From a virus, in the IMG/VR virus record IMGVR_UViG_3300025617_000033, positions 1 through 51,195 of that record: 51,195 bases of DNA. One strand, given 5' to 3'. The notes under the pieces are model-generated. The model did no database searches, was not told the DNA's origin, and saw only the letters and a program-made list of their open reading frames with translations. Both the position numbers and the translations under genes were made by a program. Position 1 is the first letter of the stretch. Every line of letters begins with the position of its first letter. Positions 13,913 through 21,623 of the stretch are shown here, one piece after another.

Positions 13913-14654
13913 CGTACAAAATTATATAAGATATAAAGAAGATCTTAAAAAGTCTATGCCTTCTGAGAAGTTTTATGACTATTATACCAGAGATGAACTT
14001 ATTGTAAAGTTTTTACCTCTCGTAGAAAATCTAGCTCGTAAATTCTCAACAACACAACAAGCTTCAGGTGTCTTAAGTATTAATGACTTAATACAAATAG
14101 GATCTGAAGCTTTGATCCGTGCTGTAGACAAATTAGACTGGGATAAATTAATTGACTCAGAAGACATTGAAAAAACATTAAAGTCGTTCTTTGCAAAACG
14201 AATAAAAGGGCACATTAGACGACGTGTAGATATGGCTAGAGGCGGTATACGCATACCAGAACATAAGCTTAATGAAATACGTAAAAACCCAAAAGATAAA
14301 AAAATGGTTGCTATGTTTTTCAATAGCGTGTTTCTAAGTATTGATGCACAAGTAACCAATGACGATGAAGAAAATATGATGTATCAAATAGCTGATAAAT
14401 CAGAGCCATATAACATACAGATACTTAATGTTTATTTAAAAGGTTTAATGAAAAAACATTTAACAGATATTGAATATGAAGTGTTAAGATTATCTTACGG
14501 CTTAGACTGTGAAAAACACTCAGCTAATTATATAGCAGGCAAATTAGCTATAAGAGGCACAAGCGCTCACGTGCGTGTTTCAGAGCTAAAAAAGCAAGCT
14601 GTGCAAAAATTAATAGACAACGTCGACCACTCGCAAGTGCTTGATTTTGTGTAA
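13899..14654 (+). CDS. RNA polymerase sigma factor, sigma-70 family
   Basis: 251 residues. Region 2 spans ~33-115: DELIVKFLPLVENLARKF, INDLIQIGSEALIRAVDKLD, LKSFFAKRIKGHIRRRVDMARG. Region 4 spans ~188-240: LTDIEYEVLRLSYGLD...SANYIAGKLAIRGTSAHVRVSELKKQAVQKL. Region 3 is short or absent and region 1.1 is missing. It would redirect host RNA polymerase, most simply to middle or late genes, replacing a phage RNA polymerase (none visible). It lies downstream of all seven P motifs, so it is unlikely to be what first reads them. Confidence 0.88.
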   Translation: MKKYNVQNYIRYKEDLKKSMPSEKFYDYYTRDELIVKFLPLVENLARKFSTTQQASGVLSINDLIQIGSEALIRAVDKLDWDKLIDSEDIEKTLKSFFAKRIKGHIRRRVDMARGGIRIPEHKLNEIRKNPKDKKMVAMFFNSVFLSIDAQVTNDDEENMMYQIADKSEPYNIQILNVYLKGLMKKHLTDIEYEVLRLSYGLDCEKHSANYIAGKLAIRGTSAHVRVSELKKQAVQKLIDNVDHSQVLDFV

Positions 14655-14717
14655 GTTAGATATGTAAAACAATAAAATTATGTGTAATTATATTAATATA
14701 CCAAAACAATAAACCAT

Positions 14718-15266
14718 ATGACCATAAACGAAAAACTGGCTACTGTCCAGACAAAGTTTAAATCGAAAAAAAGTAGGTTTAACTCATTCGGCAAATATTA
14801 CTTCAGATCAGCCGAAGACATTCTCGAAGCAACAAAGCCCTTTCTATTAGAGTTAGGAGTATCAGTAACAATTGATGAGCAACTAGTTGAAGCTCACGGT
14901 CTACCTATTATTGCATCTACTGCAACTATAAGTGACGGTAAAGATTCAATAAGTGCTTCAGCTCTTGTAGGGGTTGATCTAAACCAAAAAGGTATGCAAG
15001 TACCTCAACAGTTTGGATCTGCGTCGAGTTATGGAAAGAAGTATGCGTTAGGTAATTTATTCCTAATAGACGACACGCAAGACTCAGATGCGTCAAACAA
15101 TCACGGCAAAGCGCCAAAAGCTAAAACTAAAAGTACCATAACCTCAAAAAAAGATCCAGCATATGAAAAAGCGGTTCAGTATATAACAGCAGGTGGTAAA
15201 TTAGAAGCTATTAAGCAAAAGTACAATCTTTCTAAAGAAGTAGAAGGTGCGTTAAATACCCTATAA
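14718..15266 (+). CDS. Erf-like single-strand annealing recombinase
   Basis: 182 residues. FNSFGKYYFRSAEDILEATKPFL, then PQQFGSASSYGKKYALGNLFLIDDTQDSDA, are the ERF-family signatures (G-SASSYG-K-YAL-LF-I-DD-DAD). A Lys/Ser-rich linker and a small helical C-terminal domain follow (~145-182). ERF proteins bind ssDNA and anneal complementary strands, acting with the adjacent exonuclease and SSB. A 63-nt gap precedes it, with no recognised signal. Its stop overlaps the nuclease start. Confidence 0.88.
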   Translation: MTINEKLATVQTKFKSKKSRFNSFGKYYFRSAEDILEATKPFLLELGVSVTIDEQLVEAHGLPIIASTATISDGKDSISASALVGVDLNQKGMQVPQQFGSASSYGKKYALGNLFLIDDTQDSDASNNHGKAPKAKTKSTITSKKDPAYEKAVQYITAGGKLEAIKQKYNLSKEVEGALNTL

Positions 15267-15991
15267 TGAAAGACGTATTAAAAAAGTTAGAAAATGATGA
15301 ACATTATTACGGTGAATTTGGAAAACAATACCTTAGTAATTCTGATATTTCTACATTACTTACAAACCCTTTAGCTTTAGGAAAGCAGCAAGCACCACGC
15401 CCTGCTTTCTTAGTTGGTGGTTATTTCCACACAGCTATACTAGAACCTGATAAGCTTAAAAAGTATAAGATTATCGATGCTAGTACTAGAAACACTAGAG
15501 CATATAAGGAGATGTCTGGCGGTGAATTATGTCTACTACAACACGAAGTTGATCAAATCGATCTAATGACTGATAAAGTCTTAGCTAATGATGTTTGCAA
15601 AGATTTGATACGTGGTATAAATGTAGACTATGAAAAGCCAGGTATTACAGAGCTTGAAGGTTTAAACTGGAAAGGTAAAGCTGATATTGTTAATCACGAC
15701 GAAAAGCTTATTATTGATCTAAAGACAACTGCAGATCTTAATAAATTTCGTTGGTCAGCTTCTAAGTACAACTACGACAGTCAAGCTTATATTTACAGCA
15801 AGTTATTTGGCTATGAATTCGTGTTTATAGTTATTGACAAAACCACTCATCAACTAGGTATATTTGATTGCTCGCCTGAGTTTTATGAGCGCGGTAAAGA
15901 CAAGGTAAAAAGAGCAGCAGAACAGTATAAACTATTTTATCAATCAGAGGATTTTGATCCTCAACAATTTTTTATTAATCAAACATTATAA
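15266..15991 (+). CDS. PD-(D/E)XK exonuclease, ExoVIII/RecE-like
   Basis: 241 residues. Conserved GGYFHTAILEP (H55), GKADIV (D140), IIDLKTT (D151-x-K153) and YDSQAYIY (Q173) blocks match phage exodeoxyribonuclease VIII-like nucleases. It would resect dsDNA ends to give ssDNA for the Erf-like protein, whose gene it overlaps by 1 nt. No helicase domain. Confidence 0.86.
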   Translation: MKDVLKKLENDEHYYGEFGKQYLSNSDISTLLTNPLALGKQQAPRPAFLVGGYFHTAILEPDKLKKYKIIDASTRNTRAYKEMSGGELCLLQHEVDQIDLMTDKVLANDVCKDLIRGINVDYEKPGITELEGLNWKGKADIVNHDEKLIIDLKTTADLNKFRWSASKYNYDSQAYIYSKLFGYEFVFIVIDKTTHQLGIFDCSPEFYERGKDKVKRAAEQYKLFYQSEDFDPQQFFINQTL

Positions 15992-15993
15992 CA

Positions 15994-16179
15994 ATGGCAA
16001 GAAGAAAAACCACAACACCAATAACCAAAGTATGCAGTGTAACAGGATTAGAAACTAACGTAGATAATTTCTACGCTAATCAAAACCATGTTAAAGCCGT
16101 AGACAACTTAAGGCGGAATAGCGGCGCGACTAAAGAACAGTTGCAAAGAATGTTTAATCAGATAAATCAGTACGTATAA
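15994..16179 (+). CDS. Small basic protein next to SSB
   Basis: 61 residues: MARRKTTTPITKVCSVTGLETNVDNFYANQNHVKAVDNLRR... , basic N-terminus, helical C-terminus (KEQLQRMFNQINQYV). A Cys-Val-Thr-Gly loop resembles small zinc-knuckle proteins, but only one Cys is present. Overlaps the SSB-like gene by 1 nt. Confidence 0.65.
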   Translation: MARRKTTTPITKVCSVTGLETNVDNFYANQNHVKAVDNLRRNSGATKEQLQRMFNQINQYV

Positions 16180-16487
16180 TGGCAAGTATTATTAAAGCAA
16201 GTATTAATCTAAATAACATTGATAAGTCAAAAATTATTGATGGCAAAAAAGGTAAATACTTACCCATAACAATTACGCTTAATGATGAACCAGATCAGTT
16301 TGGTAATCAAGGGCCTATTGTTGTAGCTCAATCAAAAGAAGAACGTGAAACTAAAGCAGCTAAAACTTATTTAGGTAACGTTCAAGTAGTATGGACTAAC
16401 GGTGATAATGTAGCCGCAGCTCCAAGACAAGACCAACCGCAGCAGGCAGCACCAGTTGCTCAACCTGCCGATGATTTACCATTCTAA
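16179..16487 (+). CDS. Single-stranded DNA-binding-like protein
   Basis: 102 residues. A compact beta-rich domain (1-75) is followed by a Pro/Gln/Ala-rich linker and a C-terminal acidic tip DDLPF (98-102), the hallmark of SSB proteins that recruit replication partners. It is smaller than bacterial SSB and diverged in the OB part. Position between exonuclease and primase-helicase supports the role. Confidence 0.8.
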   Translation: MASIIKASINLNNIDKSKIIDGKKGKYLPITITLNDEPDQFGNQGPIVVAQSKEERETKAAKTYLGNVQVVWTNGDNVAAAPRQDQPQQAAPVAQPADDLPF

Positions 16488-16576
16488 TGCAGTGTGAGTT
16501 TTGTGGGCAAAATATGTCGCAGAAAGAATATGACTTCTGCGATATATGCCCAAACTGTAGAGATGAGTATGGATAA
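16487..16576 (+). CDS. 29-aa Cys-rich mini-protein (zinc-finger-like)
   Basis: CEFC (C3, C6) and CDICPNC (C18, C21, C24) in only 29 residues. It starts in the stop codon of the SSB-like gene (taATG). The paired CxxC pattern predicts a single zinc ribbon. Easily missed because of its size. Confidence 0.6.
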   Translation: MQCEFCGQNMSQKEYDFCDICPNCRDEYG

Positions 16577-16590
16577 TTAAATTAAATTAA

Positions 16591-18300
16591 ATGCAGACAA
16601 CAGAGATCAATGGATTTTTGATTGACGAGTTCAATCAACATAAGCTAGAAGCAGGTAAAAAGCAGGGTATATGCCCTCTTTGTTCTGTTGATAGAAAACC
16701 TAAAAATCAAAAGGCAAAATGTGCGTCTTATGATTGGGAACGGGGTCTCGGTACTTGTCATAACTGTAATTCAACTTTTCAATTGCACACGTATAAACGT
16801 AAAGGCGAGACTGTTAAGGTTTATGAAAGACCCAAAAAAGAGGTTATCAAACCGCCTGACAGCAAAGTTGTTGAATGGTTTAAATCAAGAGGTATATCTC
16901 AGTCAACTCTTACCGATCTCAAGGTCGGTGAGGGTACTGAATATATGCCACAAACCGGTAAACCCGAGAACACAATAAAGTTCAATTATTTTATGGGTGG
17001 TGATTTAATTAATATTAAATACCGCGATGGAAGAAAGAACTTTAAATTATATAAAGGTGCTGAAAAAGTATTTTATAATATTGATAGCATAATTGGTTAT
17101 GAATATTGTGTTATAGTTGAAGGCGAAATGGACGTGCTAGCTTTACATGAAGCTGGTATTACAAATGCTATATCAGTTCCAAACGGAGCTACATTAAATA
17201 CAAACAACTTAGAATACTTAGACAATTGTATAGATTATTTTGAAGATAAAGAAAAAATAATACTAGCAGTTGATACAGACGAAGCAGGTCAAGCGTTACA
17301 AGCTGAATTAGTTAGACGTTTAGGATCTGAAGTATGTTACTTAGCATCGTTTGATGATTGTAAAGATGCTAACGAATATCTAATTAAATATGGACAAGAA
17401 AAACTATCAGAGCGTATTTCAGGGGCGAGGCCCGTTCCACTTGAAAATGTCACGACATTTAGGGACATTGAGGACGAAGTCACGGACTTTGTTCGTAACG
17501 GGTTTAAACCAGGATTTCAAATTGGCTTGCAAAATTTTGATGACATCTTTTCAACTTATACTGGTCAATTTATTACTGTTACTGGTATTCCAAGTAGCGG
17601 GAAGTCGGATTTCGTCGACCAAATGGTTGTTGGGTATAACCAAAACTATGGCTGGAAGACGGCGTTTGCTAGTCCAGAAAATGTCCCAACTTACCTTCAC
17701 GCACATAAATTAATGCGTAAGGTTTGGCAAGGTATGCCAACATCAGCTGATATACACGGTGATAAATGGAATCAAGTTGCAGATCATTGCAATAGTAACT
17801 TCTTTCATATTGATATGGAACGTTACACGCTTGAGTCGGTACTTAAAAAAGGCGCTGAACTAGTTAAACGTAAAGGCATTAAATGCCTTGTTATCGATCC
17901 ATTTAATAAAGTCAGAGACGTTGACTGTAAAACAGAAGACGTCAATAGATATACAATGGAGTATTTAACTAAAATAGAAACGTTTGCTAAGAAGTTTGAT
18001 GTATTAGTTTTTGTAGTAGCTCACCCAACCAAAATGTACAAAGATAAAGACGGTAAAATAGAAGAGCCGACTATGTACAATATTAAAGGTGGTGGTGAAT
18101 GGTACGATGCTAGTTATCACGGTATATTAGTTCATAGAGATTATGAAGCTAAAACAGTTAAAGCTAAAGTACTTAAAGTTAAGTTTCAAAACCTAGGGCA
18201 AAACGGTGAAGAAGCCCATTTTAAATGGGAACCTAAGTCTGGTTGTTTTATACCTCATGAACCAATAAATATTGGAAATGAAAAAATGCCTTGGGAATAA
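16591..18300 (+). CDS. Primase-helicase (T7 gp4 / Twinkle-like)
   Basis: 569 residues. The N-terminal zinc-binding domain has CPLC (C28, C31), C44 and CHNC (C56, C59). A TOPRIM primase core follows, with VEGEMDVLALHEAG (~175-188) and LAVDTDEAGQAL. The C-terminal RecA-like helicase has Walker A GIPSSGKS (~332-339), Walker B CLVIDPFN and later motif VAHPTK. It unwinds DNA and synthesises primers at the fork, as a single bifunctional protein. No DNA polymerase gene follows, unlike in T7-like phages. Confidence 0.93.
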   Translation: MQTTEINGFLIDEFNQHKLEAGKKQGICPLCSVDRKPKNQKAKCASYDWERGLGTCHNCNSTFQLHTYKRKGETVKVYERPKKEVIKPPDSKVVEWFKSRGISQSTLTDLKVGEGTEYMPQTGKPENTIKFNYFMGGDLINIKYRDGRKNFKLYKGAEKVFYNIDSIIGYEYCVIVEGEMDVLALHEAGITNAISVPNGATLNTNNLEYLDNCIDYFEDKEKIILAVDTDEAGQALQAELVRRLGSEVCYLASFDDCKDANEYLIKYGQEKLSERISGARPVPLENVTTFRDIEDEVTDFVRNGFKPGFQIGLQNFDDIFSTYTGQFITVTGIPSSGKSDFVDQMVVGYNQNYGWKTAFASPENVPTYLHAHKLMRKVWQGMPTSADIHGDKWNQVADHCNSNFFHIDMERYTLESVLKKGAELVKRKGIKCLVIDPFNKVRDVDCKTEDVNRYTMEYLTKIETFAKKFDVLVFVVAHPTKMYKDKDGKIEEPTMYNIKGGGEWYDASYHGILVHRDYEAKTVKAKVLKVKFQNLGQNGEEAHFKWEPKSGCFIPHEPINIGNEKMPWE

Positions 18301-18551
18301 TGGCTAAAAAAGGTAGAGTAAATATGGGTAGTTATATGCCTGATGAGCTAGAGTTTAAAGCTTATCATTGGTGTATAAACAACAACATATATATTGCTCC
18401 TAAAGCATTAACTGAGGCTAGATGGTCTATTGTTATAACTAACAATAATAAAACCAATGAAGATCCTAACAGCTACACTAAAGCTGATATATGGATTAAG
18501 ATTTATGAATACTATAAATATTATTATAACAAATATGAGAAACAGCTTTGA
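18300..18551 (+). CDS. Small protein, unknown
   Basis: 83 residues from the ATG overlapping the primase-helicase stop: MAKKGRVNMGSYMPDELEFKAYHWC... then PKALTEARWSIVITNNNK and an aromatic, Tyr/Lys-rich end. Overlaps the TS-like gene by 17 nt. No family named. Confidence 0.68.
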   Translation: MAKKGRVNMGSYMPDELEFKAYHWCINNNIYIAPKALTEARWSIVITNNNKTNEDPNSYTKADIWIKIYEYYKYYYNKYEKQL

Positions 18552-19176
18552 CAACGCAAATGAAGCTTATGAAGCATTATTAGATGAAGTCATTATAAAT
18601 GGCTTAGATTTTGATAATACTAAAGCTTTGTTTAACTGTGGGTTTTATATTAGAGATCCTCAGAACAATCATATAATAAACGAGCAGCGTAATTGGAGTT
18701 TAAAATATGCTGAAGCAGAATGGCAATGGTATTTGTCTGGTGATCCAAACATAAGCAAGCTTGGTGAGTTATATGGTAAAATACCGCCAATATGGAAACG
18801 TATGGCTGATGAGCATGGTAATGTTAATTCAAACTACGGTTATCAATGGAAACGTAAAGCTCAGATAGATTATGTGTGTGCTAAACTTAAAACAAATAAA
18901 AAGACTAGACATGCAGCAATATCTATTTATGACGGTAAAGAATATGACAAATATAAGACAGATACGCCTTGTACTTATGCCGTACAGTTTACAATTGTAG
19001 ATGATCAGTTGTGTATGTCTGTCTATATGCGTTCTAACGACGTCTGGTACGGTTTCTGCAATGATCAGTATCAGTTTTCATCATTACAAAAAATGATTGC
19101 AGACAGATTAAATTTAGAAATAGGTTGGTATTACCACCACGCACATAATATGCACTTATATAACGATAAATTATGA
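18535..19176 (+). CDS. Divergent thymidylate-synthase-like enzyme
   Basis: 213 residues from ATG 18535 (MRNSFDNANEAYEALL). TS features: QRNWSLKYAEAEWQWYLSG, SNYGYQW (100-105), catalytic Cys in TPCTYAVQF (C146), RSND (166-169) and a terminal MHLY (H207, Y209). It is ~50 residues shorter than canonical TS and lacks the usual G-L-P-F-N block (here YGFCNDQYQF). It could methylate dUMP or, like phage hydroxymethylases, modify dUMP/dCMP. An upstream in-frame ATG (18457) lies inside the previous gene and is less likely. Confidence 0.78.
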   Translation: MRNSFDNANEAYEALLDEVIINGLDFDNTKALFNCGFYIRDPQNNHIINEQRNWSLKYAEAEWQWYLSGDPNISKLGELYGKIPPIWKRMADEHGNVNSNYGYQWKRKAQIDYVCAKLKTNKKTRHAAISIYDGKEYDKYKTDTPCTYAVQFTIVDDQLCMSVYMRSNDVWYGFCNDQYQFSSLQKMIADRLNLEIGWYYHHAHNMHLYNDKL

Positions 19177-19508
19177 AAAAAACAATTATAACACTTTTAC
19201 TTATTTTTTCTTTAAGTATTCAAGCTCAACAACAATTTGAAGGTGCTTGGACGAGTGATACTTCAAGTCACACTACAGTTATTATAACTAGTGAATATGC
19301 TATTTTAAAAGTTTTTAACTTTAGTTTTGAAGAAAACTCTTATATAGAAGAAAAAATAATAAATCAAGAAGAAAATAGTTTTAAAACAAAACTATATAAC
19401 GAAGAAAACGGATACGAAGTTTTGATAAAATATTATTTTATTGGAGATAAAATGTATTCTAGGTTTTATGGAGACTATAACGGCTTGGTATTAATGCAGA
19501 AAAAATAA
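19173..19508 (+). CDS. Exported lipocalin-like small protein
   Basis: 111 residues. A classic signal peptide: KK at residues 2-3, hydrophobic core IITLLLIFSLSIQ, cleavage after QAQ (~19). The mature part starts QQFEGAWTS and is beta-rich with alternating charged/aromatic residues, like small lipocalin-type domains of Flavobacteria. It is very unlike its cytoplasmic-enzyme neighbours. A host-derived 'moron' affecting the envelope or superinfection is plausible (inference). It overlaps the TS-like gene by 4 nt. Confidence 0.78.
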   Translation: MKKTIITLLLIFSLSIQAQQQFEGAWTSDTSSHTTVIITSEYAILKVFNFSFEENSYIEEKIINQEENSFKTKLYNEENGYEVLIKYYFIGDKMYSRFYGDYNGLVLMQKK

Positions 19509-19510
19509 TT

Positions 19511-20302
19511 ATGTATTATTTATACCACATACCGGGTAAAAAGATCGGTGTCACACGTGATCTTAATAGTCGGGTTACGCAGCAACAAGGTTACGCTGCA
19601 GACGAATACGAAGTTCTACTTACTAGCGATGATATAGATTTTATATCAGACAAGGAAATAGAACTTCAACAGTCTTATGGCTACAGGAAAGATAGAACAT
19701 TATATAAAAATTTATTTAAATCAAATATGAATATAAACCCAACAGAGCAAACAAGTACATTTCCAGTTCCAGTGAGTAAACTAAAAGGCCATTTAATGGA
19801 TAACTTAGGTTTAAGCTGGACAACACCACAAGGTTATGAATTTAAAATTACTAAAGAAAACATACCTTGGATAGAGCATAACGCTAAAACCTCGATGTAT
19901 AATGACAATCGAAGCTATATTTACAACAAGGCTTTTTACGAAGCCTTTTTTAATCCAAAACATAATCAAACTAAGCTTAAATACAATACTAGTGTAGACA
20001 AAGTTCCAAACAGATTTGATCTTATAAGATCTTGGGCTAATGAAAGAGGTATATACGACAAAGGTAATTCTCATACGCAATATGTTAAGCTTATGGAAGA
20101 AGCTGGAGAGCTAGCTAAAGCTTTACTAGATAGAGATATACCTGAAGTAGTCGACGCTATCGGCGATATGGTTGTTGTATTAACAAATCTAGCAAGACTT
20201 GAAAACTTCAATATTGAAGACTGTATAGATTCAGCTTATAATGAAATAGCTAATCGAAAAGGCAAAATGATTAACGGAACATTTGTAAAACAAACACTGT
20301 AA
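19511..20302 (+). CDS. Fusion of a GIY-YIG-like domain and a MazG nucleotide pyrophosphohydrolase
   Basis: 263 residues. The N-terminus YYLYHIPGKKIGVTRDLNSRV (2-22) with a later Glu-rich helix (KEIELQQSYG) fits a degenerate GIY-YIG fold. The C-terminal ~95 residues are MazG-like: ERGIYDKGNSHTQYVKLMEEAGELAKAL (EEAGE 196-200) and VVDAIGDMVVVL (D216, D219), where the acidic residues bind Mg. MazG proteins hydrolyse NTPs/dNTPs or (p)ppGpp. It overlaps a second MazG-like gene by 1 nt. Confidence 0.8.
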   Translation: MYYLYHIPGKKIGVTRDLNSRVTQQQGYAADEYEVLLTSDDIDFISDKEIELQQSYGYRKDRTLYKNLFKSNMNINPTEQTSTFPVPVSKLKGHLMDNLGLSWTTPQGYEFKITKENIPWIEHNAKTSMYNDNRSYIYNKAFYEAFFNPKHNQTKLKYNTSVDKVPNRFDLIRSWANERGIYDKGNSHTQYVKLMEEAGELAKALLDRDIPEVVDAIGDMVVVLTNLARLENFNIEDCIDSAYNEIANRKGKMINGTFVKQTL

Positions 20303-20616
20303 TGAAGATAGACACTAAAGACGAAATAGTACTAGCAGTACTTAAAAAAATGGATCAACGTAGTATTATTGGTCAGCAAAAGTATGGCGCTACAATGATG
20401 CAAGAAATAGAAGGTCAAGAAAAAGACCTCAACCGTTTCTTAGTTGATGTTCAAGAAGAACTAATGGATGCTTTATTATATATTGAAGCTGCTAAACGTT
20501 GTTTGTCTGATGAGATCGAAGAGGCTATGATCAATAGAATTAATATAGTTGGTCAAAATGGTAACGATGGTTTACACTATCACGATATAGAAGTAAATGA
20601 AGAAAATACCTTATAA
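20302..20616 (+). CDS. MazG-like all-alpha NTP pyrophosphatase
   Basis: 104 residues. YGATMMQ, then LNRFLVDVQEELMDALLYIEAAKR, fits the small MazG-like family (EE-x-x-D-A-x-x-Y). With the preceding MazG fusion, two NTP-pyrophosphohydrolase-type domains lie in tandem, next to TS-like and RNR genes. Substrate cannot be told from sequence. Confidence 0.75.
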   Translation: MKIDTKDEIVLAVLKKMDQRSIIGQQKYGATMMQEIEGQEKDLNRFLVDVQEELMDALLYIEAAKRCLSDEIEEAMINRINIVGQNGNDGLHYHDIEVNEENTL

Positions 20617-21058
20617 ACGAAAACGTAGAAAAAAAGGTCCAGTACAGTCGAAGAAGGTGTCATATGATGGCATCAACTTCGCTTCTGGCCTTGAGCGTTA
20701 TATGTATATGGCTTTAAAAAAAGCTAAAATAAAAGCTAAATACGAAGGAGAGACTTTTGTTTTGTTAGCTGGTTTTCATTTTGATAATGAAGTTTATGAA
20801 AGACAGGCTAATGGCAAAGGTGATTACAAAAATAGAGGTTGCAAACGCATACTACCTATTAAGTATACACCAGATTTTATTGGCGATGATTTTATAATTG
20901 AAACAAAAGGTAGAGCTAACGAATCATTTCCAATGCGTTGGAAGTTATTTAAAAGATTAGTTATGAATCAATTTCCTAACGTAACATTGTACAAACCACA
21001 AAATCAAAAAGAATGCGACGAAACAGTAAGATTGATCCTGGACAAGCGAAAAGGATAG
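20597..21058 (+). CDS. PD-(D/E)XK endonuclease (DUF1064 / resolvase-like)
   Basis: 153 residues with a very basic N-terminus (YKRKRRKKGPVQSKK). Catalytic pattern: E33 in SGLERYMYMAL, D93 in YTPDF, E102-x-K104 in IIETKG. Matches phage endonucleases related to Holliday-junction-type enzymes. It may resolve recombination intermediates made by the Erf/exonuclease system. It overlaps both neighbours (20 and 46 nt). Confidence 0.82.
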   Translation: MKKIPYKRKRRKKGPVQSKKVSYDGINFASGLERYMYMALKKAKIKAKYEGETFVLLAGFHFDNEVYERQANGKGDYKNRGCKRILPIKYTPDFIGDDFIIETKGRANESFPMRWKLFKRLVMNQFPNVTLYKPQNQKECDETVRLILDKRKG

Positions 21059-21183
21059 CAAGACAAAAATACGCTGAGCGCCAGATTGATAAGTTTGTCA
21101 AATGGAGCTGGGAAATTAGAGGTAGAGTTAAATATAAAGAACTAGTAGAATTACAAGATCAATATGGAATCAAATGTTATTAA
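21013..21183 (+). CDS. 56-aa basic protein nested over the endonuclease 3' end
   Basis: MRRNSKIDPGQAKRIARQKYAERQIDKFVKWSWEIRGRVKYKELVELQDQYGIKCY, quoted in part as blocks: basic N-terminus (MRRNSKIDPGQAKRIARQ) and helical WSWEIRGRVKYKELVEL. It starts 46 nt before the endonuclease stop in another frame and overlaps the next gene by 20 nt. Protein-like composition favours a real gene. Function unknown. Confidence 0.6.
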   Translation: MRRNSKIDPGQAKRIARQKYAERQIDKFVKWSWEIRGRVKYKELVELQDQYGIKCY

Positions 21184-21310
21184 CTACGTCTTAGAAAAAT
21201 ATCCTAAGACATTTAAAAATAAAAACATAATAGTAGAAGACAATGACACGTGCTATTTTGTGTCAACAAACAAAGACGAATCACCATTAATACTAAGTAA
21301 AAACATATGA
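21164..21310 (+). CDS. 48-aa protein, unknown
   Basis: MESNVINYVLEKYPKTFKN ... TCYFVSTNKDESPLILSKNI. Helix then beta-hairpin pattern. Overlaps both neighbours; ATGA with the next gene. Confidence 0.58.
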   Translation: MESNVINYVLEKYPKTFKNKNIIVEDNDTCYFVSTNKDESPLILSKNI

Positions 21311-21456
21311 AAGAAGAACCAAAAAAAGTATGGAGCCTATCAATAGGTACGTATCCAGGTGTATTACTAGGAGCTAGAACATACGAAGAAGACAATCAGA
21401 CAACACATGTATTATATTTGCCATTTATAGATATAGCATTAGAAGTTTATAAATAA
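21307..21456 (+). CDS. Small conserved-looking protein (WSLSIGTYPGVLLG type)
   Basis: 49 residues: KKVWSLSIGTYPGVLLGARTYEEDNQTTHVLYLPFIDIALEV. Proteins with this SIGxYPGxLxGxRTYEE...HVxYLPF pattern recur in phages of Bacteroidetes as I recall; function unknown, possibly membrane-facing. Coupled by ATGA and TAATG overlaps. Confidence 0.68.
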   Translation: MKEEPKKVWSLSIGTYPGVLLGARTYEEDNQTTHVLYLPFIDIALEVYK

Positions 21457-21623
21457 TGGATCAAGATACAGAAACACAACTACACACTATAGACGTGTTT
21501 ATAAGATCTATTTTAGATGATATGGATAAAGTATCAATGTCAACTAAAAAAGCCGATACAATGGCTTATATTGATGCCTGGAAACATGAATTACTAACAA
21601 TAAAACAAATAATGGATTTATAA
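21456..21623 (+). CDS. 55-aa helical protein upstream of nrdB
   Basis: MDQDTETQLHTIDVFIRSILDDMDKVSM...KADTMAYIDAWKHELLTIKQIMDL, an all-helical sequence. Its start and stop overlap the neighbouring genes by one base each, so it is translated together with nrdB. No family recognised. Confidence 0.62.
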   Translation: MDQDTETQLHTIDVFIRSILDDMDKVSMSTKKADTMAYIDAWKHELLTIKQIMDL

